64,000 bases of DNA from Crocinitomicaceae bacterium. Its GTDB lineage: Bacteria > Bacteroidota > Bacteroidia > Flavobacteriales_D > Crocinitomicaceae. Where the stretch lies: assembly GCA_016719925.1 (NCBI GenBank), contig JADJYC010000002.1, positions 817,298 through 881,297 of the forward strand, written 5' to 3'. A program made the position numbers and the translations under genes. Positions 38,575 to 48,171 of the stretch are shown in pieces. Position 1 is the first letter of the stretch; the number at the start of each line of letters is the position of its first letter. Below the pieces are notes generated by a model. It did not search any database. It saw only the letters and a list, made by a program, of their open reading frames with translations, and was not told where the DNA came from.

Positions 38575-39282
38575 TCAAAGTTTCAGCCAGCGCATTTTCC
38601 ATACACCCCAAAAAGCTTCTTTAAAAATACTGCCGCTCATTTTGGATGTTCCGAATTCCCGGTCAATAAAAGTGATAGGAACTTCAACCACTTTAAAACC
38701 ATGCTTAATGGCTGCGTATTTCATACAAATCTGAAACGCATATCCTTTAAAAGTAACGGCATCAAAATTTATTTTTTCCAAAACAGATCGATGGTAACAT
38801 TTGAATCCTGCTGTGGTATCACGTATGCCAATCCATAATATCATGCGTACATAAAGGGATGCCATAAAAGAAAGCAAAAGTCTTTTACGATCCCAGTTGG
38901 CTACTTTACCTCCTTTTACATATCTCGATCCAATTGCGAGTTGAGCACCGTTTTTGCACGCGTCCAGTAATCTCACCAGATCATCCGGATTATGCGAAAA
39001 ATCAGCATCCATTTCAAACAGATAATCATAGCCATTTTTTAAACCCCATCTGAAGCCGTGCAGGTAAGCCGTACCTAAACCAAGTTTACCTGATCTTTCT
39101 TCAATATGAAGTTGCTGGGGATATTGATTCTGCAATGATTTGACGATAGATGCGGTGCCATCCGGTGAACCATCATCAACTATAAGAACATGAAATTTTT
39201 CAGGCAAGGTAAATACCTTATGAATCATTTTTTCAATGTTCTCTTTTTCGTTGTAGGTTGGTATGATTACGAGTGATTTCAA
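38575..39282 (-). CDS. polyprenol-phosphate mannosyltransferase-like GT2 glycosyltransferase
   Basis: A 235-residue GT2 enzyme of the dolichol/polyprenol-phosphate mannose synthase type. It would transfer a sugar from a nucleotide donor to polyprenyl phosphate at the inner membrane. Motifs are VIIPTYNEKENI, VDDGSPDGTASIV, EMDADFSHNPDDL (the DxD region), GSRYVKGG and RDTTAGFKCYHR. There is no C-terminal membrane anchor, so it is soluble or peripheral. It is the first gene of a minus-strand group with pyrC and DUF4296. Frame intact. Confidence 0.88.
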   Translation of the reverse strand: MKSLVIIPTYNEKENIEKMIHKVFTLPEKFHVLIVDDGSPDGTASIVKSLQNQYPQQLHIEERSGKLGLGTAYLHGFRWGLKNGYDYLFEMDADFSHNPDDLVRLLDACKNGAQLAIGSRYVKGGKVANWDRKRLLLSFMASLYVRMILWIGIRDTTAGFKCYHRSVLEKINFDAVTFKGYAFQICMKYAAIKHGFKVVEVPITFIDREFGTSKMSGSIFKEAFWGVWKMRWLKL

Positions 39283-39494
39283 ACTGAATCGGATCGCTAA
39301 TATAATTGAATTAAAACCATTATTAAAAACGTAAAAAACAAAATCAGATTGCTTTAACTAAAATTAAATAGTACTTTGTTGCTGATCTAGTTGTAATTTC
39401 TGGGTATCCGGCATGAGTCTGTTTAATCAATCGTTGAGGTATTACACATTATTTTAAATCACTCAGGGTTTATTGTGATTAACTTAGCAATAAA

Positions 39495-40832
39495 ATGAAG
39501 CTGGCCTTAATATTTATAGGTTTATTGTTTTGTGGATTTGTATTTCCGCAGGACAAAAAAAATATTGTTCTGCTGGACAACTGGACAGACACAACCCTGC
39601 TTACCGGACCTGAAAAAGTTATTTTCAATGAAGTAACAGGTTTTGATTTTGATGGAAATCACTACGCAGCATTGGGGTCTAATAATGGCACTCATATTTT
39701 TCAGATTAAAAATGATAAATTGATCAATACAGATTTTGTTCCTGGAAAATTCCAAAATGTAGTGGCAGAAAACCGTGACTTTGCAGTTTATAAAAACTAC
39801 CTGTATTCAGTTTGTGATGAAGGACTGAGCAGTATGCAGATTATGGATCTGAGTTATTTACCCGATTCCGTTTCGGTGGTTTATGACAGCAATATACTTT
39901 TCACAACGGCACACACAATTTGTATTGACACATTGAATGCTAAATTATATGCTTGCGGAACAAACAGTGCGGCAATGAAAATATTTGATCTTACTGATCC
40001 GTTGAATCCTGTTTTACTGACTGATTTTACCGGTGCTGCTTATGTTCATGATTGTCATGTGGTGAATGACACTGCATTTTTGAATTGTGGCTTTGAAGGA
40101 TTAAAGGTTTACAATTTCAGCGGTCCGGTTCCAATCTTGCTGGGAATGCTAGACTTCTACGCCAATCAAGGATATAATCATAGCGGTTATTATGCTACTT
40201 CAGGCAATCAATATGCTTTCACAGATGAAACTGAAGGCACAAAAATCAAACTATGTTACCTTGATAACATCGCAGATATTAAAATTGATGCAGAATTCGG
40301 TACAAGTGATTTTGCTAATAAAATTCCGCATGAAATTGTATTACTTGAAAATCTTTTATTCTGTGCCTATTACAACGATGGTTTGCGCATTTTTGATCTG
40401 ACATCAACACCCATAAGTGAGATTGGAAGTTATGATACGTTTTTGCCCGGTTCAGATTTTAAGATGAATGGCGCCTGGGGTGTACATGTTTTTAAAGAAG
40501 ATAATCTCATTTTGATGTCTGACAGACAAAGCGGTTTGTATTTATTTAAATTTCCGGTGAAAGAACTGGAGGGGAACAATGGTTCATCTTCATTTATTAC
40601 AAACACTCCATTCATTGATGGTGACAGATTACTGATCCCAAAACCATATTTGAAATCGGACAATCTGTATTTCAGTATTTCTACCATTTCTGGCTCCAGA
40701 ATATACGAACAGGAAAATTATCTGAACTGGGTTGAAATTCCACTAAATCTTGCCAGCGGCACTTATATTTACGCCATTTTTGCTGATGAAAAGACCTTGC
40801 TTGAAAGCGGAAAATTTATCATTGGGAATTAG
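39495..40832 (+). CDS. LVIVD-repeat beta-propeller protein with T9SS-like C-terminus
   Basis: A 445-residue exported protein with a signal peptide (KLALIFIGLLFCGFVFPQ). Repeats of the LVIVD kind are seen in SSMQIMDLSYLPDSVSVVYD, MKIFDLTDPLNPVLLTDF, LKVYNFSGPVPILLGML and LRIFDLTSTPISEIGSY. The C-terminus (DNLYFSISTISGSRIYEQEN, then LASGTYIYAIFADEKTLLES) resembles a T9SS type A sorting domain. Frame intact. It is more complete than the related gene at 16468, which is a lipoprotein instead. Ligand unknown. Confidence 0.75.
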   Translation: MKLALIFIGLLFCGFVFPQDKKNIVLLDNWTDTTLLTGPEKVIFNEVTGFDFDGNHYAALGSNNGTHIFQIKNDKLINTDFVPGKFQNVVAENRDFAVYKNYLYSVCDEGLSSMQIMDLSYLPDSVSVVYDSNILFTTAHTICIDTLNAKLYACGTNSAAMKIFDLTDPLNPVLLTDFTGAAYVHDCHVVNDTAFLNCGFEGLKVYNFSGPVPILLGMLDFYANQGYNHSGYYATSGNQYAFTDETEGTKIKLCYLDNIADIKIDAEFGTSDFANKIPHEIVLLENLLFCAYYNDGLRIFDLTSTPISEIGSYDTFLPGSDFKMNGAWGVHVFKEDNLILMSDRQSGLYLFKFPVKELEGNNGSSSFITNTPFIDGDRLLIPKPYLKSDNLYFSISTISGSRIYEQENYLNWVEIPLNLASGTYIYAIFADEKTLLESGKFIIGN

Positions 40833-40957
40833 CACTTCACCTTTTTCCTGATCATGTGTCTTCAGAAATGAAAAACAGCCTGTTCATAAATCTTAAACGG
40901 CGTCAAAGAATCTGCTTATATTATCTTCAAATTTGTTAGCTGACCATTTTGTCTGAA

Positions 40958-41920
40958 ATGAGAATTTTGCTGACCATATTTTTGCTTGGATTGTTTTTAG
41001 CCTGTGTGCCTATTAAAAAGTACCGTGAGCTGGAGGCAAATTACAACAAGTGTATGGAGGAGCAATCAGTCTATAAATCGAAGTCCATCGATTATGAAAA
41101 TCAGGTTAAAGAACTGAATATTCAATTGGACAATATGCGCAGCAGCATTGAAACACTGATTGCCGATACTGCCAGATTAGGGCATGAATACAGAACACTT
41201 ACAACGGAATACGAAAAAACTCAGGAAACAAATCGGTTGCTGGAAGAAAAATATGCGCAAACTGTTTCATCAGGAAATGCAGAAACAGCAAAACTGATTA
41301 ACGAGCTGGAATCTACAAGAATTGAATTGCAAAAAAAGGAAGACAGACTTTCAGAATTGCAAGAAGAGCTTAATGCAAGAGCAAGAGCGCTGGAGGAAAA
41401 AGAGAAAAGAATCAATGACCTCGAACAGATCATAGCCAGTAAGGATGAAGCGGTTCGTTTACTGAAAGAAAAAATCACTGCTGCGCTAAGAGGCTTTGCT
41501 GACCGGGGAATTACGGTGGAAGAAAAAGACGGAAGAATTTATGTGAGAATGGAAGCACAATTATTATTTGCATCTGGTAAAACAGATGTAAGTAAAGATG
41601 GACAGACGGCATTAATTGATCTGGCTAAAGTACTCGAAACGCAAAAAGACATTGATATTCTGGTTGAAGGACATACAGATGCAGATCCGATGAACAGCAG
41701 TTCAAGTCCGAAAGATAATTGGGAACTCAGTGTATTGCGTGCAACATCTGTAGTAAAAATTATGCTGGCAAACAGCGATATGGATCCAACTGCTATTACC
41801 GCAGGCGGAAGATCTGAATACATTCCTGTTGATCCCAATGACAAATCAAAAAACAGAAGAATTGAAATTATTATAACCCCTGACCTGAGTAAATTATTTG
41901 AACTCATTTCAGGAGAATGA
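40958..41920 (+). CDS. OmpA-family lipoprotein with long coiled coil
   Basis: A 320-residue lipoprotein from the ATG at 40958 (RILLTIFLLGLFLAC, lipobox LAC). A coiled coil spans about residues 20-170 (YNKCMEEQSVYKSKSIDYEN and later RLSELQEELNARARALEEKE). A C-terminal OmpA-type peptidoglycan-binding domain follows (EGHTDADPMNSSSSPKDNWE and KNRRIEIIITPD). It links the outer membrane to the cell wall. A TTG at 40949 is also in frame but less likely. Frame intact; two terminator hairpins follow. Confidence 0.87.
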   Translation: MRILLTIFLLGLFLACVPIKKYRELEANYNKCMEEQSVYKSKSIDYENQVKELNIQLDNMRSSIETLIADTARLGHEYRTLTTEYEKTQETNRLLEEKYAQTVSSGNAETAKLINELESTRIELQKKEDRLSELQEELNARARALEEKEKRINDLEQIIASKDEAVRLLKEKITAALRGFADRGITVEEKDGRIYVRMEAQLLFASGKTDVSKDGQTALIDLAKVLETQKDIDILVEGHTDADPMNSSSSPKDNWELSVLRATSVVKIMLANSDMDPTAITAGGRSEYIPVDPNDKSKNRRIEIIITPDLSKLFELISGE

Positions 41921-41967
41921 TGCTACAATAACCAAAAACACTCCGGCAACGGAGAACACGACAAAAA

Positions 41968-41995
41968 AACCTCCGGCTACCAACGGAGGTTTTTT
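41968..41995 (+). terminator. terminator after the OmpA lipoprotein gene
   Basis: Stems AACCTCCG (41968-41975) and CGGAGGTT (41984-41991), followed by TTTTTATT. Confidence 0.75.
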
Positions 41996-42010
41996 ATTGG
42001 TATAAATAAT

Positions 42011-42040
42011 AAAGCCGCCCTGACGTTTCAGAGCGGCTTT
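42011..42040 (-). terminator. terminator-like hairpin toward the FKBP gene
   Basis: Stems AAAGCCGC (42011-42018) and GCGGCTTT (42033-42040), loop of 14 bases. It lies downstream of the minus-strand FKBP gene and, read on that strand, is followed by TATTATTTATA. Confidence 0.5.
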
Positions 42041-42141
42041 AACCCAAAATCCATGAATCAATTAGTCTAATTCAAATGATATAATGAAAATACCGTGCCA
42101 AAATTCCGATGGAATTAATCAGTATGAAATTTCAAATTTAA

Positions 42142-42624
42142 TTAATGATGATGTCCGCCGTGTCCATGAACGTGACCATGAGAAATTTCTTCTTTTTCTG
42201 CTTCACGCACATTCATTATTTCCACGTCAAAATATAATGTAACTCCGGCCAGTGGATGATTCATATCCAATGTAACTTTATCCCCGTCAATTTTTGAAAC
42301 AACCGCAAGTCTCGGTCCATGTTCGGTATCAAGCTGTACCTGCATGCCTTCAAAAATTTCTTCATCTCCCTGAAAACCGCTTTTTGGAACTTCATATAAC
42401 ATGTCTTTTGAAATTTCACCATAAGCATCTTTTGGTTCAACAACGGCCTTAATTTTATCTCCGGCAATTTTATCATTCAACTGGAATTCAAGACCCGGAA
42501 TCAATCCGCCAACACCGTGAAGATAAACTAATGGTTCACGCCCCTGTGAAGAATCCAAAACAGTTCCTTCCTGATTTTTTAACGTGTAGTGCATGCTTAC
42601 CACACTGTGTTTTCCAATTTTCAT
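42142..42624 (-). CDS. SlyD-like FKBP peptidyl-prolyl isomerase with His-rich tail
   Basis: A 160-residue FKBP-type isomerase from ATG 42624 (KIGKHSVVSMHYTLKNQEG); a codon at 42645 would add seven residues. The FKBP halves flank an insert-in-flap domain (AVVEPKDAYGEISKDMLYEV, GDEEIFEGMQVQLDTEHG), the SlyD layout. LDMNHPLAGVTLYFDVEI closes the FKBP part, and the C-terminus is HGHVHGHGGHHH, a likely metal-binding tail. SlyD proteins fold nascent chains and can donate nickel. Frame intact. A -7 element precedes it. Confidence 0.88.
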   Translation of the reverse strand: MKIGKHSVVSMHYTLKNQEGTVLDSSQGREPLVYLHGVGGLIPGLEFQLNDKIAGDKIKAVVEPKDAYGEISKDMLYEVPKSGFQGDEEIFEGMQVQLDTEHGPRLAVVSKIDGDKVTLDMNHPLAGVTLYFDVEIMNVREAEKEEISHGHVHGHGGHHH

Positions 42625-42642
42625 AATAAAAGATTTATGATA

Positions 42643-42650
42643 CAAAAGTA
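42643..42650 (-). promoter_or_regulatory. -7 promoter element TACTTTTG before the FKBP gene
   Basis: The minus strand reads TACTTTTG 19 bases before the ATG at 42624. No -33 element is evident. Confidence 0.4.
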
Positions 42651-42713
42651 AACATTGAAAACCGGATAGGCTTCCATTTAAGGAATTTAATTATTCAGCA
42701 AAGCTTAGTCTAA

Positions 42714-44087
42714 CTAGATTCGGATGCCAATAATACAAATGTCATCAACTTGTTCCAGATCTTTTTTCCACACTTCAAATTCTCGTAATATGGCTTCCTC
42801 TTGCTCTTTCATTGATCGGTGAGCATTCAATATCAGTAAATCTTTGAATGGTTTGTATTTGTATTTTTTCCCCCGTTCTCCGCCAAACTGATCTGCAAAT
42901 CCATCCGAAAAGATATAAATCAGATCGCCCTGATGTACCAGGATTGAATGCGTAGTGAAATTTTTAAGATGCTCTCCTTTTCCTACAGTTTGTTTATCAG
43001 GTTTAATTTCTTCAATTTCTTTTGATCCATTTCTAAGAATCCAAATCGGATTATTAGCACCGGCCCATTTTATTTTCCTGTCTCCGTTTTCATTCTTTTT
43101 CTCAATGGCTGCCAGAGAAATATCCATTCCATCTTTGACATCCTGATTACTTTTTGAAAATTGTCGGGTAACCAGTTCGCGTGTTTTGTCCAGAATTTTA
43201 CCCGGGTCCGTCAGATCAAATTCTCTCAGTGAACTGTTAAGCGCATTGTGGCAAACAACGCTTACCATTGCTCCCGGAACTCCATGACCCGTGCAGTCTG
43301 CAACAGAAACAAGTGTAGAATCAGGCGTGTCTTCTATCCAGTAAAAATCTCCTGCAACAATGTCTTTCGGTTTATAAATGACAAATGAATCAGGCAGATG
43401 ATTTTTGATAAGCGGAATAGGCAAAAGAATTGCTTCCTGAATTCGTTTTGCGTAGGTAATGGAATCAATTATCTCCTGAGATTTATGCTCAATTTCTTCA
43501 TTCTTTTGTTTGAGTAATTGCTGAAACCGGTAATTCTGTGTTTTGAAATAATAGATCTCAAAAAACACAATTGTGAAGACAATGATTTGAAATAAATAGC
43601 GAATAGTTAATTTGATGTTTGAAGGGACATCAAAAACCGGAGGTACAAATTCCATGAGGTAGGATTGGAGAATAAATAACAAACCTGCAATTACAGAAAG
43701 GGTGATAATTACAACCCGGTTGTGAAACAACATCGCCGGAAAAATAAAAGTGGGAAAGAAAAAAAGTTCATTGGCAGAACCTTTACCAATAGCAAGCCCC
43801 AGTCCAAATATTATTGAAACAGCAACAACGTAAAAGTAAAATTTTGCAAAGGTGAACCATTTTAAATAATTCAGATACAAAGCTGATAAACACAACATCA
43901 CAATAACTACTTCCAGCCACACCAATTCCCACCCGTTGATGATTACTTCAAACGGTATCATGCCCAGCATCATTAAAGCAGAAATAAAAACCAGTTTGTT
44001 CATCAGAACAACTTCGCGGTTTTTAAATTCATTCCGTTCTTCTAATCCTAAATAGGAAATTTTATTCCAGATTGATTTGGCGCTCAT
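42714..44087 (-). CDS. membrane-anchored SpoIIE/PP2C-type phosphatase
   Basis: A 457-residue protein. About six membrane helices fill residues 30-195 (KLVFISALMMLGMIPFEVII, LWLEVVIVMLCLSALYL-like, YFYVVAVSIIFGLGLAIG). A coiled-coil linker (QLLKQKNEEIEHKSQEIIDS) leads to a SpoIIE-type PP2C domain: KRIQEAILLP, DIVAGDFYWIEDTP, ADCTGHGVPGAMVSV, DGMDISLAAIEKK and IFSDGYADQFGG-like FSDGFADQFGGERG. It is the membrane counterpart of the gene at 5002-5850 and may sense an envelope signal. Frame intact. It starts alone, upstream of the FKBP gene. Confidence 0.85.
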   Translation of the reverse strand: MSAKSIWNKISYLGLEERNEFKNREVVLMNKLVFISALMMLGMIPFEVIINGWELVWLEVVIVMLCLSALYLNYLKWFTFAKFYFYVVAVSIIFGLGLAIGKGSANELFFFPTFIFPAMLFHNRVVIITLSVIAGLLFILQSYLMEFVPPVFDVPSNIKLTIRYLFQIIVFTIVFFEIYYFKTQNYRFQQLLKQKNEEIEHKSQEIIDSITYAKRIQEAILLPIPLIKNHLPDSFVIYKPKDIVAGDFYWIEDTPDSTLVSVADCTGHGVPGAMVSVVCHNALNSSLREFDLTDPGKILDKTRELVTRQFSKSNQDVKDGMDISLAAIEKKNENGDRKIKWAGANNPIWILRNGSKEIEEIKPDKQTVGKGEHLKNFTTHSILVHQGDLIYIFSDGFADQFGGERGKKYKYKPFKDLLILNAHRSMKEQEEAILREFEVWKKDLEQVDDICIIGIRI

Positions 44088-44132
44088 CAGGTTAAAGATA
44101 GAAAAAATGATCAGGCAGGTTGAATCAGGAAA

Positions 44133-44495
44133 TCAATTTTGCGGATATCCTTGCTGTATCCAGCATTTCATGGTTTGATATTCGTCTGATGATAATGAGT
44201 CGATGCCAAAATTGTTGGGAATTTCAGGCATTGTTTTTTTATGAAGAACCTCATCCTGCCAAATGCCTAAATCAAGGTAATTTTTTACAAGTTCGTAATC
44301 GGTAATCCATGCATCATGACAACCGGTTCCGGCACCAAGATTTGTCATACAAGATGTGTGTATGATAGGAGTAATGTCAAGTGAATAACTTATAACAACA
44401 GTGCATGCTGACTGATCAAAAGGTTTGGTTTTATCCTTCAGACATGACCCGAAACTAAATGAAAACAGAATTAAAAGAGGCAGTAGATTTTTCAC
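44133..44495 (-). CDS. small lipoprotein related to cytochrome-c-like domains
   Basis: A 120-residue lipoprotein (KNLLPLLILFSFSFGSC, lipobox FGSC). The mature part contains VISYSLDITPIIHTSC, then GAGTGCHDAW, and ends DEYQTMKCWIQQGYPQN. This pattern (an initial Cys, a CH pair, and a C-terminal WIxxG) resembles the small cytochrome-c-like lipoproteins of Bacteroidota. There is no clean CxxCH, so heme may be absent. It lies 45 bases downstream of the SpoIIE gene start, on the same strand, and upstream of it in transcription. Frame intact. Confidence 0.55.
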   Translation of the reverse strand: MKNLLPLLILFSFSFGSCLKDKTKPFDQSACTVVISYSLDITPIIHTSCMTNLGAGTGCHDAWITDYELVKNYLDLGIWQDEVLHKKTMPEIPNNFGIDSLSSDEYQTMKCWIQQGYPQN

Positions 44496-44511
44496 TAGTA
44501 ATCTAACGTAA

Positions 44512-44539
44512 AAAGAGGAACAAATGTTTGTTCCTCTTT
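44512..44539 (-). terminator. terminator after superoxide dismutase
   Basis: Perfect 13-base stems AAAGAGGAACAAA (44512-44524) and its complement (44527-44539) with a two-base centre. On the minus strand a T run follows; the superoxide dismutase gene ends 22 bases away. Confidence 0.8.
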
Positions 44540-44561
44540 CTGAAGTATTTATGAAATAAAA

Positions 44562-45167
44562 TTATTTACCTGCTGCAAATCTTTTTGCAACTTCATTCCA
44601 GTTGATCACATTGAAAAATGCGTTCACGTAGTCTGGTCTTCTGTTTTGATATTTGAGATAATACGCATGTTCCCAAACGTCTAATCCCAAAATTGGATAT
44701 CCGTCGCATCCTATGCCCGGCATCAATGTATTGTCCTGATTTGGGGTTGAGCAGATTTCAACGGTTCCTCCCTTTTTCACACAGAGCCATGCCCAGCCTG
44801 ACCCAAAACGTGTAGCGGCAGCTTTTGAAAATTGTTCTTTAAATCCGTCAAATGATCCAAACGCTTTATTAATTGCATCTGCTAATTCTCCGCTTGGCTG
44901 TCCACCGGCATTTGGTGCCATTATCTGCCAGAAAAGGTTGTGGTTGTAATATCCGCCGCCGTTATTTCTCACAGCCGGAGTATCAATACACTTTTCCAGA
45001 ATTTGTTCAATTGTTTTTCCTTCAAGATCTGTACCTGCAATTGCAGCGTTCAGATTGGTTGTATAAGCAGCATGGTGTTTTCCATGATGTATCTGCATTG
45101 TAAGCTCATCAATATGCGGTTCAAGCGCATTGTGAGCGTATGGTAAAGCTGGTAATTCAAAAGCCAT
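44562..45167 (-). CDS. sodA: superoxide dismutase, Mn/Fe family
   Basis: Converts superoxide to oxygen and peroxide in the cytoplasm. The 201-residue protein has the metal-ligand regions [19 protein letters not shown] (His 28 area), [15 protein letters not shown] and [18 protein letters not shown] (Asp and His). [11 protein letters not shown] carries a Gln at the site typical of Mn enzymes, so Mn or cambialistic use is inferred. Length and frame are normal. It has its own -7 element and terminator, so it is monocistronic. Confidence 0.96.
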   Translation of the reverse strand: MAFELPALPYAHNALEPHIDELTMQIHHGKHHAAYTTNLNAAIAGTDLEGKTIEQILEKCIDTPAVRNNGGGYYNHNLFWQIMAPNAGGQPSGELADAINKAFGSFDGFKEQFSKAAATRFGSGWAWLCVKKGGTVEICSTPNQDNTLMPGIGCDGYPILGLDVWEHAYYLKYQNRRPDYVNAFFNVINWNEVAKRFAAGK

Positions 45168-45202
45168 GATTGAAAATTTTGGTTAGTTAATTTTTAGTAC
45201 CT

Positions 45203-45210
45203 CAAATTTA
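45203..45210 (-). promoter_or_regulatory. -7 promoter element TAAATTTG before sodA
   Basis: The minus strand reads TAAATTTG 36 bases before the sodA ATG. The 245 bases from here to the AsmA gene at 45456 contain no gene I can support. Confidence 0.4.
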
Positions 45211-45455
45211 GAAAGTTTAAGATGATCCGTTCAGAACCAATCATTTTTTTCCAATTTCATTTATTGATGTCTCTATAGTTTTGGCCTATAACAGCTGTGA
45301 ATACTGGTTTCAGAATATGTTCAATATTGCTTGCATTAACCCGGTTGTTTTGATACTTATTGTTGAATTCATTGATACTGCTAACCAAATCAGGTTAATA
45401 ATCTCTGTAACAATGCAGGTTATCACGTTATTTACCGGGGTAACTTTGAAGGTTG

Positions 45456-48133
45456 ATGAAGAAGTTTTTGAAAATAGCGCGTAAAATTATCTTCTGGGTT
45501 TTTTTTGTTTCTCTGTTTCTTCTGACAACAGTTACGGTGTTGCTGCATATTTATGAAGATGATATCAAGCAATATGCAATTGATGAAATCAATGATCATC
45601 TGAAAACTGATCTTGAAGTGCAAAGTATTGAACTGTCATTATTCCATGATTTTCCAAGGGCATCTCTTGAATTCAGAAAAGTATTGATCAGAGATGCATT
45701 TGCAAATCATGAAAGTTCTGATACACTGTTGTTCTCTGAAAGATCCTTTCTGACTTTTAATATCTGGGATGTCTGGAATGAAGATTACAGTGTAAAGAGA
45801 CTTGCTTTTGAAGATGCTAAGCTGAATTTAAGAACGGCAAAAGACGGTGATGTAAATTATGATATTTTCAAAGAAACAGCGGATACAACTGAGTCAAATT
45901 TTGAGTTTGTACTTGAGTTGTTAAGGGTTGACAGGCTTGCATTTCAGTATTCAAATCATGCCACTGGTCAACACTATAAAATTGATGTTTTAAAAAGTTT
46001 GATCAAAGCTGATTTTACAGCTGATAATTTTGAGATTGTCTCAGAGTCGGATGTATACATACGCAAATTGAAAAGTAATGCAATGACGCTTATCCGGAAT
46101 AAACCGGCACATCTGGACCTGAACATGATTGTAAATACACTTGCTCAGTCGTATACGTTTACAAAGGGAGATATTCTCATCGGCAAAATGCCTTTTGAAT
46201 TAAACGCATTTGTAGATTCAACTACAATTGATCTGGCAATAAGCGGTAAAAACATCCAGCTGTCCGATCTTGCAAATAGTTTGGCCGCGGGTACAATGCC
46301 TGATGCTCCCAGGTATAAGGGAACAGGCGTTCTTGATTTTACTTCTACTGTTCAGGGGCCGGTGTCTTCTACCGAAATGCCGGCTGTTAATGCCGCATTT
46401 AATCTTGAAAACGGGACACTCACAAATCCTGTAAATGATTTGAAAATATATGACCTTAAGTTGAATGGTGAATATCAGAATGCGCAGTCAAACCGTGATG
46501 AACAGTTGTCATTCAGTACATTTGATCTTAAATTGCTCAACAGTTATTTCAGTGGAAAAGGAACCATGAAAAATTTCAGTCAGCCTGAAATAAATGCTGA
46601 CATGAAAGGTAATCTTGATTTGGGAGCATTTCATCGTTTTTTCAGAATGCCCAATGTTCAAAAGGTGGGTGGGCAAGTAGATCTGGATATGGAACTGGCA
46701 GTCAAATTTCTCGACCCTCAATATCAGAAAGAAAATTTTTCAATTGCAAAATCGCGCGGAAATCTGAACCTGAAAAATGTCTTTTACAAACATGTTCTGG
46801 ATTCCATTACCTACGAAAAAATTAATGGTCAGGTGGTAATTAATGACAATGATGCCGCGGTTAAAGATTTTGAAGTGAAAACAAAAAATCGGATTTGGTC
46901 CTAAACGGGGCATTGAATAATCTTTTACAATACCTGGCGGGTTACGGAGGACTTGGTGTGATCGCTTCTCTTGAATCACAGCATATAGATCTTAATGAAT
47001 TTATAGGTGAGTCAAATTCTAAGGAAGATCAAACTCCTGATAAATTTATTCTTCCTGAAAATCTGAATCTCAACGTAGAGATGAACGTTGGTGAACTCGT
47101 TTGGGATAACCATAAGTTTACAGAAGTTGGGGGAAAATTATTACTGGTAAACCGTAAGGCAACTGCTTCAGATTTTTCATTAAAAACAACGGGCGGCACT
47201 GTGAAGGGGAAACTGGTACTGAATAATCTTGTAGAAGCCGGTAATGTAATCGAAGGAAATTTCAGGTTTGATAATGTCAATGTTAAAACACTTTTTGAAG
47301 AATGGAAAAATTTTGATCAGGAAACGATTACAGATAAACATTTATCAGGTACAGGTTCTGGCACCGTTGATCTGTTGCTTTTTTTTAATCCGTATTTCTC
47401 ACTTATTGAGGAAAAAATGTATGCGATGTCTGACGTAACCATTAAAAACGGTGAACTTAAGGATCTGGAAACAATGCGTTTGATAACTGACTATATGCGG
47501 TCAAACAAAGCGCTGAAAATGATGCTGAACAAGCACATAGATAAGTTTGAAGAAAAGCTTATGCATTTGAAATTTGCCACCTTGTCAAACAAAATTGAAA
47601 TTCAAGACAGGAAAATATTTATACCGGAAATGACCATTTCAACCAATGCGCTGGACGTAAATCTTTTTGGCTGGCATGATTTTGACAACAACGTTGAATA
47701 TCATATCAGTTTCCGGTTCAGAGATTTGAAGACAGTGGCTGAGTACACTGAGTTTGGCAAAGTGGAGGATGACGGATTGGGAATAATCATTTACCTGACA
47801 ATGTTTGGACCAGTTGACAATCCTGAATTTTCACTGGACGGGGATGAACGAAAAAATGATCTCAAAGAAAATCTGACTCAGGAAAAGCAGGATTTGAAAT
47901 CCATGCTGAAAACTGAATTTGGTTTGTTTAAAAATGACAGCACGGTTCAGATAATTGATGATAAAAATAAAAAGCAGGTAGAGTTCATTTTTTATGATGA
48001 AGATCTTGAAAATGCTGATTCTATAAAGGTGAAAGAGAAGAATAAAACCAGAACAAATAAGTTATTTGATAAAATAGAAAAAGAAAAAGAAGACGAAGAA
48101 AAGGAAGAGGTAGAGTTTGGCGAAGATGAATAA
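45456..48133 (+). CDS. AsmA-like C-terminal domain protein, one frameshift
   Basis: A large envelope protein of about 890 codons. It has an N-terminal membrane anchor (KKFLKIARKIIFWVFFVSLF, then LLTTVTVLLHIYED) and a long AsmA-type beta-helical body (DLEVQSIELSLFHDFPRASL and VLDFTSTVQGPVSS-like). The C-terminal domain includes VTIKNGELKDLETMRLI and FGWHDFDNNVEYHISFRF. The tail is highly charged (EKEKEDEEKEEVEFGEDE). A lost base near 46885 splits the frame; TKNSDLVLNGALNNLL is restored. I start at ATG 45456, right after a TTG. AsmA-like proteins may move phospholipid or support outer-membrane assembly; here that is inferred. Confidence 0.75.
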
Positions 48134-48171
48134 ACGAATTCTCCTTTTTTTACGTTATATCTTTACCGGAG

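Noticed and set aside
45281..45484. Plus-strand ORF of 67 codons before the AsmA gene
   Set aside because: Low-complexity hydrophobic text, no recognisable family, overlaps the AsmA start; more likely a spacer.
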